DNA of 64,000 nucleotides from CAYLLN01 sp036496265 (GTDB taxonomy: Bacteria > Planctomycetota > Planctomycetia > Pirellulales > Pirellulaceae). How positions within the stretch are numbered: position 1 is the first letter of the stretch; every line of letters starts with the position of its first letter. A model generated the notes under the pieces. That model made no database searches. It was not told where the DNA came from and was given only the letters and a program-made list of their open reading frames with translations. The position numbers and the translations under genes were made by a program. The stretch is taken from positions 1 through 64,000 of the forward strand of contig DASXLL010000196.1 in assembly GCA_036496265.1 (NCBI GenBank), written 5' to 3'. Positions 56,682 to 64,000 of this stretch are shown here, piece after piece.

Positions 56682-56856
56682 GAATGACCAAGCACCAAGC
56701 ATCAAATCACAAACAAATTCAAAGGACCAAATAGGCCATAACCGAAACAGCATCTAGTTTGGGGAATTTTCGTATTTGAATTTCGAATTTGTTTGATGAT
56801 TGGTGCTTGTGATTTGGTGTTTCAGCAGTTGCTTGTGATTTGATGCTTGGTCATTC
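56682..56856. repeat. Long palindromic repeat between fabD and fabG
   Basis: Left arm ccaagcatcaaatcacaa (56695-56712) is a perfect inverted copy of 56833-56850; outer gaatgacca and tggtcattc also pair. Direct repeats of the same motif (gcttgtgattt, twice) lie inside. It begins 3 bp after the fabD stop and is AT-rich, unlike the flanking genes. It ends just before the fabG Shine-Dalgarno. Confidence 0.85.
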
Positions 56857-56870
56857 AAGGACGTTTTTGC

Positions 56871-57641
56871 ATGGCGGACAATCCCTATTCATCGTTGAAA
56901 GTTGATCTCAGCGGCCAAACGGCCCTGGTTACGGGGGCGTCGCAAGGTCTGGGCAAGGCCATTGCGTCGGCGCTCGCTGCATCCGGCGCGAAGGTCGCCT
57001 GCGTAGCCCGCAGCGCTGACAAGCTGACAGAAACCGTCAATGCGATCACCGCCGCCGGCTATCAGGCCGAAGCCTTTCCCTGCGACGTGAAAGAAAGCGC
57101 CCCGGTCGATGCGCTCATCGACGGTCTCGTCGAGAAATGGGGCAAGCTCGATATTCTCGTCAACAACGCTGGCGTGACGCGCGACACGCTGCTGCCGCGG
57201 ATGAGCGATCAAGAATGGGACGACGTGATCGACACGAACCTCCGCGGCTCATTTTTGTTTGCCCGCGCTGCATCACGGCACATGATGCGAGCCCGCTACG
57301 GCCGAATCATCAACATCTCGAGCGTCAGCGGCCTCATTGGCAATCCGGGCCAGTCAAACTACTCGGCGAGCAAAGCGGGCCTAATCGGCTTCACTCGCAG
57401 CATGAGCCGCGAACTGGCCGGCCGAAAAATGACGATGAACTGCGTCTGTCCCGGCTTCATCGAAAGCGAAATGACCAAGGTCCTGGGCGACATGATCATC
57501 GAGGAAGCCAAAAAGCGGATCCCCGCCAAACGCCTCGGCCTCCCCGAAGACGTCGCCGCCTGCGTATTATTCCTAGCCAGCCCCGCGGCTTGCTACGTCA
57601 CCGGACAGGTGCTAACTGTGGATGGGGGAATGACGGGATAA
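56871..57641 (+). CDS. fabG: 3-oxoacyl-ACP reductase
   Basis: The start is ATG 56871, with AAGGA 9 nt upstream; a GTG eight codons earlier lies in the repeat. The 256-residue SDR-family protein has TGASQGLG (cofactor binding), NNAG, and the triad S151 (in ISSVSG), Y164 and K168 (YSASK). It reduces 3-oxoacyl-ACP to 3-hydroxyacyl-ACP with NADPH in the fatty acid elongation cycle. The C-terminal VTGQVLTVDGGMTG is complete. It sits between fabD and acpP as in most bacteria, separated from both by palindromic repeats. Confidence 0.96.
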   Translation: MADNPYSSLKVDLSGQTALVTGASQGLGKAIASALAASGAKVACVARSADKLTETVNAITAAGYQAEAFPCDVKESAPVDALIDGLVEKWGKLDILVNNAGVTRDTLLPRMSDQEWDDVIDTNLRGSFLFARAASRHMMRARYGRIINISSVSGLIGNPGQSNYSASKAGLIGFTRSMSRELAGRKMTMNCVCPGFIESEMTKVLGDMIIEEAKKRIPAKRLGLPEDVAACVLFLASPAACYVTGQVLTVDGGMTG

Positions 57642-57707
57642 GTCCAAGGTCTAAAGTCCAAGGTTGGAAGGAAGTGACTTTGGACGTAGGACCTTGGACT
57701 TTGGACT
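57641..57707. repeat. Palindromic repeat between fabG and acpP
   Basis: agtccaaggt (57641-57650 and again 57655-57664) is inverted as accttggact (57691-57700), continuing ttggact. The variants agtccaaggt/ctttggac recur four times in 67 bp. It starts on the last base of the fabG stop codon. Confidence 0.75.
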
Positions 57708-57858
57708 GGTCCTCCCTCGTCTTGACCCAAATTGCGGATTTCCTCTATCCTGTTGAGTCTAGATTCCAACCTGAAGTCAAAACAGATTTTGAAACATTTC
57801 GCGGCCCCGGAGCCCCCGCTCCGCCAGTCGCAATTCCCCCTCTTGGAGGTCGGTGAAC

Positions 57859-58098
57859 GTGGCATCCGTTGCAGAACGCGTGACAGAAATCGTCGCCGAG
57901 CAGCTCGGCGTCGATAAAGAGAAAATAACGCCCGAAACCTCGTTCGTGAACGATCTTGGGGCCGATTCGCTCGACACCGTCGAGCTCGTGATGGAGCTTG
58001 AGGAAGAGTTCGACATCAACATTCCCGACGACGCAGCCGAAAAGATTCAAACGGTCGGCCAGGCGATCAAGTTCATCGAGGAAGCGCAAAACTCTTGA
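57859..58098 (+). CDS. acpP: Acyl carrier protein
   Basis: The start is GTG 57859, with GGAGG 9 nt upstream; a GTG two codons earlier is only 3 nt from the GGAGG and is less likely. The 79-residue acidic protein carries the phosphopantetheine site S37 in GADSLDTVELVM and the usual four-helix pattern (VAERVTEIVAEQLGVDKEKI; EEEFDINIPDDAAEKI). It carries growing acyl chains in fatty acid synthesis. Holo-ACP synthase is not in this window. It lies 16 bp before fabF, so these two are co-transcribed. Confidence 0.97.
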   Translation: MASVAERVTEIVAEQLGVDKEKITPETSFVNDLGADSLDTVELVMELEEEFDINIPDDAAEKIQTVGQAIKFIEEAQNS

Positions 58099-58114
58099 GC
58101 CTCGCGGTGGGTGA

Positions 58115-59386
<1,272 letters not shown>

Positions 59387-59389
<3 letters not shown>

Positions 59390-59463
59390 CAGGCGAGCCA
59401 CGGCTCCTACCGGTGGCTTCTCGGATGCGTTTATGTACCGTGTACTTAGTACTCCATACTGAG
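59387..59463. repeat. Repeat-like elements between fabF and the permease gene
   Basis: First gtagcaggcgagccacggct then cctac, with short inverted parts, starting on the fabF stop codon. Then gtacttagtactc (59442-59454), identical over 13 bp to an inverted copy at 62833-62845 inside pntAB. Both look like members of dispersed intergenic repeat families. Confidence 0.6.
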
Positions 59464-59473
59464 TGCCGGTCGC

Positions 59474-61018
59474 ATGAACTCTTTCATCAATTCCACGATA
59501 TTAGCCGCGGGAACCTTGGCAGTCGCGCTGCCTGTGGGCGTTGTCCTCGCCCTCCTGATCACGCGGTGTGATGTTCCTGGGCGTCGACTGGCGATCGTTT
59601 GCCTCGGCGTGCTGCTATTTTTGCCGCTCTACGTGCAACTTTCGGCTTGGGACGCCGCACTCGGCAAGCTCGGCTGGCTGACCCTTGCGCACGGCTCGCT
59701 GGCTGAACCTTTCCTAAACGGCATGCGCGGCGCAATCTTTGTGCATGGGATTGCAGCCGTTCCGTGGGTCGCGCTAGTCGTTGGAATTGGCCTGCGACAA
59801 ATCGATCCGGCGCAAGAAGAGGCTGCGTTGCTCGTTGCCGCGCCGCGAATCGTTCTGTGGCGGATCACGCTTCCGCAGACACTGCCGTTCATCGCGGCCG
59901 CGGCATTGTGGACGATCATTGGAACAATCGCCGAAATGACCGTCACGAATATCTATCTGATCAATCCGTCTGAATGGACGCTGACGGAGCGATTCTACAT
60001 GTCGTGGTCGCTCAATTTGTCACCGGTCTCGCGTTTTGACTTGATCCTGGCGCTAGTCGGCTTGTCGCTTGCCTCAGCAGCCGGTCTTTGGGTTGTCAGC
60101 CGTTCGATTCGCAATGTGACGGAATCGCCCATACCACTGAATCGTCGGCTGCATGCTTCCGGTTCCCTCGTCGCCACCATTTGCTTGTGGTTCATTCTCG
60201 CATTTTTGCTGGCAGTACCAATCGCGAATCTCATCTCGAAAGCAGGCTTTGTGGTAATACACGACGGAACCAAGCGAGTCGCTTCTTGGTCAGCCGCGAA
60301 ATGCGTCGCGGAAGTTGCTGCTGCGCCGGGTCGCTACAGCCGCGAAATCTGTGGCACACTAATAACGGCTGTTTGTGCGGCTACGCTTGCCATCTGCGTC
60401 GCAGCGGCATTGGCGTGGCTGGCGCGGCGAGGCGGCGGGCGAGCGGTTCTTGCTCTCAGTTTGACAATCCTTTTGCTCTGCATTCCCGGGCCACTCGTGG
60501 GAATAGCTTTGATCGGTTTATTCAATCACGACATTCCGCCGCGGATCGTGATTGCCGATGGCGACATCAAATCTTGGCTCCTGGTTCTCTATGACAACAC
60601 ACCACTCGCGCCCATCCTTGCGCAGGCCATCCGCGCGTTGCCGTTAACGATTATGCTCCTCTGCTACAGCTTCGCGACCCTCAACCGCGATGTCTTGGCG
60701 GCGGCGGCACTCGACGGCCTTTCGCCGTGGCGGGTGTTTTGGAAAATTGCGGCGCCCCAGCGCTGGCCGGCCATCACGTCGGCGTGGATCATGGCATTCG
60801 CGATTGCCGCTGGCGATTTAGCGTGGTGTCACCTGGTTACGCCGCCAGGGCTCGACCTGCTATCACGCCGGGCATTCGGCCTCGTCCATTCCGGCGTGGA
60901 AGAGCAGGTCGCGGCCATATCGCTCGTCGTCGTCTTGAGCTATGCCGTGCTCGCATGCTCTGCACTCTGGCTATTAAATCGTCAGCAAGGTGCTAGTGTC
61001 CGCCCCCGCCGCCGCTGA
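59474..61018 (+). CDS. ABC transporter permease, two fused units, iron(III)/thiamine type (514 aa)
   Basis: About 12 membrane segments in two homologous halves, like FbpB/ThiP. Each half has the EAA loop that docks to the ATPase: EEAALLVAAPRIVLWRITLP (~116-135) and AAALDGLSPWRVFWKIAAPQ (~414-433). The first segment MNSFINSTILAAGTLAVALP and the rest are inner-membrane. The family imports iron(III), thiamine or other small solutes with a periplasmic binding protein and an ATPase; neither partner is within the window, so the solute is unassigned. The gene stands alone after fabF. Its last 26 bp overlap the 3' end of pntB on the other strand. Confidence 0.87.
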   Translation: MNSFINSTILAAGTLAVALPVGVVLALLITRCDVPGRRLAIVCLGVLLFLPLYVQLSAWDAALGKLGWLTLAHGSLAEPFLNGMRGAIFVHGIAAVPWVALVVGIGLRQIDPAQEEAALLVAAPRIVLWRITLPQTLPFIAAAALWTIIGTIAEMTVTNIYLINPSEWTLTERFYMSWSLNLSPVSRFDLILALVGLSLASAAGLWVVSRSIRNVTESPIPLNRRLHASGSLVATICLWFILAFLLAVPIANLISKAGFVVIHDGTKRVASWSAAKCVAEVAAAPGRYSREICGTLITAVCAATLAICVAAALAWLARRGGGRAVLALSLTILLLCIPGPLVGIALIGLFNHDIPPRIVIADGDIKSWLLVLYDNTPLAPILAQAIRALPLTIMLLCYSFATLNRDVLAAAALDGLSPWRVFWKIAAPQRWPAITSAWIMAFAIAAGDLAWCHLVTPPGLDLLSRRAFGLVHSGVEEQVAAISLVVVLSYAVLACSALWLLNRQQGASVRPRRR

Positions 61019-62429
61019 GGGCTTTGACGAGCTCGCCGACGATGAGCTTGGCGTCGCCGAAGAGCATGTACGTGTGGTCGGCGTTGTAGAGCTCGTTTTC
61101 GATGCCGGCGAAGCCGGGGTTCATGCTGCGTTTGATCGCGAAGCACGTGCGGGCTTTGTCGGCGTCGATGATGGGCATGCCGAAGATGGGGCTGCTTTTG
61201 TCGTGGCGGGCCGCAGGATTGACCACGTCGTTTGCCCCGATAACCAGGCACACATCGGCCTGCGGCATGTCGGAATTGATATCATCCATCTCGACCAGTT
61301 TTTCGTAGGGGATTTCGGCTTCGGCCAGGAGCACGTTCATGTGCCCCGGCATGCGGCCAGCGACCGGATGAATGGCAAACCGCACGTCGATGCACCGCTT
61401 GGTCAGCAATTCGTACAACTCTTTTACGCGATGCTGGGCCTGGGCGACGGCCATGCCGTAGCCGGGAATGATGACGACGAGGTTGGCCTGCTCCATGATC
61501 TGCGCGGCGCCTTCGGCGGTCTCGCTTTTCACGGCTTTGGCTTCGCCGCCGGCCGTCTTCGCTTGCACCTGGCCGAAAGCCCCGAACAACACGTTCGTGA
61601 ACGAGCGGTTCATGGCCTTGCACATGATGATTGACAGGATCAGGCCCGATGAGCCGTCGAGCGCGCCCGCGGTGATCAAGAGCATGTTGTTGAGGACAAA
61701 GCCGAGCGCGACCGCTGACAGACCCGCGTAAGAATTTAGCAACGAAATGACGGTCGGCATGTCGGCCCCGCCGATCGGGATGATTAGCAGAATGCCGAAA
61801 GCTAACGCGAGAATCATGATCAGCGGAAACAGGAGCGCCGCAATTTGCCGATGATCCGGCGAGCTTGAATAAACGATGAGCCACAATCCGCATAAGATCG
61901 CGACGGCGAGTAGCGCTAGGTTGCTTTCGTTCTGAAACTTGTACGTCACCGGCCGCTGCGGAATCCACTTGATCTCTTGCAGTTTGCCGGCGGCCATCAG
62001 GCTGCCCGTGAAGGTCAGATAGCCCAGGATGACCTCCGCCACGATGGCGGACATCGTAAACCGGGTGAGCATGGCTGGATCGGAATACAGCCAATCGTAG
62101 AACTTCGCGGTGCCCAAAAGACCGACGGCTAGTCCGCCGAAGGCGTGCGACAAAGCCGTTCGCTGTGGCACGGCAGTGAGCGGCACTTGAGAAAGTGGAA
62201 CACCGACGGCGAAACCGAGAACGAGGGCAATTGCGATCCAGCCCCAATTTACGACATGCGGATCAAGAGCAGCGCCAACGACGGCCAAGGTCATTGCGAG
62301 CACGCCAGATAGCACGGCCCGCCGCGCCGATTGCGGGCTATTCATCCAGTACAACGCCATGATGAACAGCGCAGCCGAGACCAAATAAATCAGCTCGGTA
62401 ACGCTATAGCGGGCGAGAAATTCTCTCAC
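60993..62429 (-). CDS. pntB: NAD(P) transhydrogenase, beta subunit
   Basis: A 478-residue PntB: an N-terminal membrane domain with about eight or nine helices (to ~270), then the NADP(H)-binding domain III (VVIIPGYGMAVAQAQHRVKE, AIHPVAGRMPGHMNVLLAEA, DVCLVIGANDVVNPAAR, IDADKARTCFAIKRSMNPGF, the ALSGGGG tail region). It pairs with the alpha parts to couple hydride transfer from NADH to NADP+ to proton entry, making NADPH for reactions such as the FabG step nearby. It starts at GTG 62429, overlapping the pntAB stop as GTGA, so translation is coupled. Confidence 0.96.
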   Translation of the reverse strand: MREFLARYSVTELIYLVSAALFIMALYWMNSPQSARRAVLSGVLAMTLAVVGAALDPHVVNWGWIAIALVLGFAVGVPLSQVPLTAVPQRTALSHAFGGLAVGLLGTAKFYDWLYSDPAMLTRFTMSAIVAEVILGYLTFTGSLMAAGKLQEIKWIPQRPVTYKFQNESNLALLAVAILCGLWLIVYSSSPDHRQIAALLFPLIMILALAFGILLIIPIGGADMPTVISLLNSYAGLSAVALGFVLNNMLLITAGALDGSSGLILSIIMCKAMNRSFTNVLFGAFGQVQAKTAGGEAKAVKSETAEGAAQIMEQANLVVIIPGYGMAVAQAQHRVKELYELLTKRCIDVRFAIHPVAGRMPGHMNVLLAEAEIPYEKLVEMDDINSDMPQADVCLVIGANDVVNPAARHDKSSPIFGMPIIDADKARTCFAIKRSMNPGFAGIENELYNADHTYMLFGDAKLIVGELVKALSGGGGGH

Positions 62430-62890
62430 GACTTCGTCCGCTCCTGGGTCTTGAACATTTTGAGCATGCGGTTGGTAATCAAAAATCCGCTCACGATATT
62501 CGTCGTCGAGGCAAAGAGCGCAATGGCTCCAAGCAGATTGACATAAAACGGATGATCCGCACCACCCGCCACCGCAATCGCGCCGACGATGGCAATCGCC
62601 GAAATCGCGTTCGTGATCGACATCAAAGGCGTGTGCAACAGCCGCGACACGCGAGTAATTACACCCAAGCCGATAAATGTGGCCAGCATGAAGACGAAGA
62701 GCATCGTGGGGAGGTCGGCGCCTGCCCCCGCTGTGTGCGCCGAGTCGGCTGGTTCGGCAAACAGCGGCGACGGGCTCAGGGCCGCGGCCGTCATGGCGAC
62801 GAAAAGAAGCCGAAAAACGCGCGCCGCGTACTGAGTACTAAGTACGGAGTACACAACGTGGCTCGTCGCGACATTGCTCGCTTTTGTCAT
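62426..62890 (-). CDS. pntAB: NAD(P) transhydrogenase, alpha-2 (membrane) subunit
   Basis: The conserved part starts near residue 60 (LPTMLFVFMLATFIGLGVIT) and holds three membrane helices with HTPLMSITNAISAI, the domain II alpha signature that forms the proton channel with PntB. Splitting the alpha chain into pntAA and pntAB is the Rhodospirillum-type arrangement. The start ATG 62890 has GGGAA overlapping the pntAA stop region. The first ~60 residues are unusual: a segment encoded by a palindromic repeat (VVYSVLSTQYAAR) is followed by a signal-like stretch (LLFVAMTAAALSPSPLFA) and an acidic EPADSAHT spacer. A later start is possible but none has a good ribosome-binding site. Confidence 0.9.
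   Translation of the reverse strand: MTKASNVATSHVVYSVLSTQYAARVFRLLFVAMTAAALSPSPLFAEPADSAHTAGAGADLPTMLFVFMLATFIGLGVITRVSRLLHTPLMSITNAISAIAIVGAIAVAGGADHPFYVNLLGAIALFASTTNIVSGFLITNRMLKMFKTQERTKS
62828..62852. repeat. Palindromic repeat inside the pntAB N-terminal coding part
   Basis: gtactgagtactaagtac followed by ggagtac: overlapping inverted copies of gtact/agtac. A 13-bp core is shared, inverted, with the element at 59442-59454 upstream of the permease gene. It is read in frame as VYSVLSTQYA. Confidence 0.65.
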
Positions 62891-62900
62891 ATCGTTCCCG

Positions 62901-64000
62901 TTAGTCCGATTTCACCAGCCGCAGCAGTTCCCGTATCCGCGGATTTACGACTTCCCCATTTTGCGCGACGAGCGTATCGCGGATGATCGGGTCTTCCAGG
63001 TTCAGTGCCAACTCTCCCTTTTTGACGAGGTTGAGCAAAAAGGCGGTGACGTTGGCCGAAAACATCTGGCTGGCGTGATAGGGCACTTCGCCCGGCAAGT
63101 TCGTCGGCCCCAGAATCGTGACCCCACTGGTGACGAAGCGTTGGTCCGCCTTGGTCAACGCACAATTGCCGCCGCGCTCGGCGGCCAGATCGACAATGAC
63201 CGAGCCCGGCTGCATTTTGGCGACTGCTTCAGCTGTGACGAGCAGTGGTGATTGCTTGCCGGGAATTGCGGCTGTTGTGATGACCACATCGCTTTCAGCG
63301 ACAACGTTGCCCAATAGCTCGCGCTGCCGCTGATAGAACGCCTCGTCCTGCACCTGGGCATAACCGCCAGCCCCTTCGGCTTTCGACGTTTCCAGCGGCA
63401 ACTCGACGAATTTTGCACCGAGGCTTTCAACTTGCTCGCGGCACGCGGGGCGAACATCATAGGCCCGAACCACTGCTCCCAGTCGCTTGGCTGTGGCGAT
63501 CGCCGATAAGCCAGCGACGCCAACACCGATGATCAACACTTTGGCGGCGGTAAGTGTGCCAGCCGCCGTCATCATCAGTGGAAAAATCTTGGGCAACTCG
63601 ATGCCAGCGAGCAACACTGCGCGATAGCCAGCGAGCGTGGCCATGCTCGACAGCACGTCCATCGCTTGCGCCCGCGTCGTGCGTGGAATCAATTCCAAAG
63701 CAAACAGCGTCGCGCCGCTGGCGGCAAAATCTGCAACCGCTTGCGGTTCGCCGAGCGGATCGCACATGCCGATCACGATCTGCTTGCCACGCTGATTAGC
63801 GCGGACTTGAACTATAATTTCGGCGGCAATCGCCGCATCGCGGCTGGGAGCAAGCTCGGCGCCCTTTTGCTGATAGGCGGCGTCCAAAAAACCGGCGGCT
63901 GCTCCCGCGCCGGATTCAATGATAACGCTTAGACCGTTTTTAACGAGCTTGGCGACATCAGCCGGGACGAGCGCAACCCGCCGCTCGCCCGGAAAAGTCT
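62901..64000 (-). CDS. pntAA: NAD(P) transhydrogenase, alpha-1 (NAD-binding) subunit, partial at 5' end
   Basis: The gene enters from beyond the window end; the frame stays open to 64000 with FPGERRVALVPADVAKLVKN, which is close to the true start of the family (about 10-15 residues missing). Domain I follows, with the Rossmann motif VLIIGVGVAGLSAIATAKRL, RAYDVRPACREQVESLGAKF, the AGGYAQ loop that reaches the partner NADP domain, and VIVDLAAERGGNCALT. It binds NAD(H) in the cytoplasm. A TTG inside the gene (63887) opens the next-shortest frame but is not the start. The gene ends 10 bp before pntAB. Confidence 0.95.
   Translation of the reverse strand, partial: TFPGERRVALVPADVAKLVKNGLSVIIESGAGAAAGFLDAAYQQKGAELAPSRDAAIAAEIIVQVRANQRGKQIVIGMCDPLGEPQAVADFAASGATLFALELIPRTTRAQAMDVLSSMATLAGYRAVLLAGIELPKIFPLMMTAAGTLTAAKVLIIGVGVAGLSAIATAKRLGAVVRAYDVRPACREQVESLGAKFVELPLETSKAEGAGGYAQVQDEAFYQRQRELLGNVVAESDVVITTAAIPGKQSPLLVTAEAVAKMQPGSVIVDLAAERGGNCALTKADQRFVTSGVTILGPTNLPGEVPYHASQMFSANVTAFLLNLVKKGELALNLEDPIIRDTLVAQNGEVVNPRIRELLRLVKSD

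Noticed and set aside
62552..62986. 144-codon + strand frame across the pntAA/pntAB junction
   Set aside because: Lies opposite certain transhydrogenase genes; Arg-rich product with no motifs.

Overview
The window reads as chromosomal DNA from a planctomycete, most likely a Pirellulales-type bacterium. This is inferred from gene content: an ECF sigma factor next to a membrane Ser/Thr kinase, two PVC-type CxxCH cytochromes with the beta-propeller/HEAT layout, a DUF1080 domain, a sulfatase, FG-GAP proteins, Cys-rich secreted proteins, and a giant surface protein opening with an Arg-rich stretch and FERLEDRSLLS (LEPR-XLL type). No tRNA, rRNA, CRISPR array, insertion sequence or prophage was seen.

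Region 1 (1-19.3 kb): the end of an ECF sigma factor, a Ser/Thr kinase whose predicted extracytoplasmic part is an FG-GAP propeller, and a 15.7 kb gene for a 5240-residue surface protein. That protein has two large copies of a parallel beta-helix module with seven ~140-residue repeats each, then a GEVED-like domain, an autotransporter-type beta strand repeat, about a dozen PKD/Ig-like domains (one apparently interrupted by an alpha/beta domain), a cadherin and a Calx-beta domain, and RTX-like calcium-binding repeats. A small P-loop kinase-like gene follows 11 bp later.

Region 2 (19.4-37.2 kb): mostly exported proteins for breakdown of polymers and small carbohydrates: a DUF1080-propeller-cytochrome fusion, a TPR protein, two secreted proteins of unknown function, and a three-gene run (GtaA-like glutaminase-family protein, FAD oxidoreductase, sialidase). 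The sialidase gene overlaps tail to tail with a three-PAS hybrid histidine kinase.

Region 3 (37.5-48.3 kb): cell envelope genes. Two related Cys-rich secreted proteins flank an outer membrane porin. After them come a second PVC cytochrome, an FG-GAP protein coupled to an SGNH-like protein, a sulfatase and a small lipoprotein.

Region 4 (48.3-55.2 kb): a membrane protein of unknown function, a DUF1338 enzyme, a DUF4058 protein, an HTH protein with a palindrome in its promoter region, and a PLD-family gene split by a one-base frameshift.

Region 5 (55.4-64 kb): core metabolism. rpmF-fabD-fabG-acpP-fabF (no plsX or fabH), a fused two-unit iron-type ABC permease, and, on the other strand, a three-gene proton-translocating transhydrogenase operon (pntAA cut by the window end, pntAB, pntB). 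Many spacers in regions 4-5 carry palindromic repeat elements of different families; one lies directly before the fabD start codon and another is read into the pntAB N-terminus.
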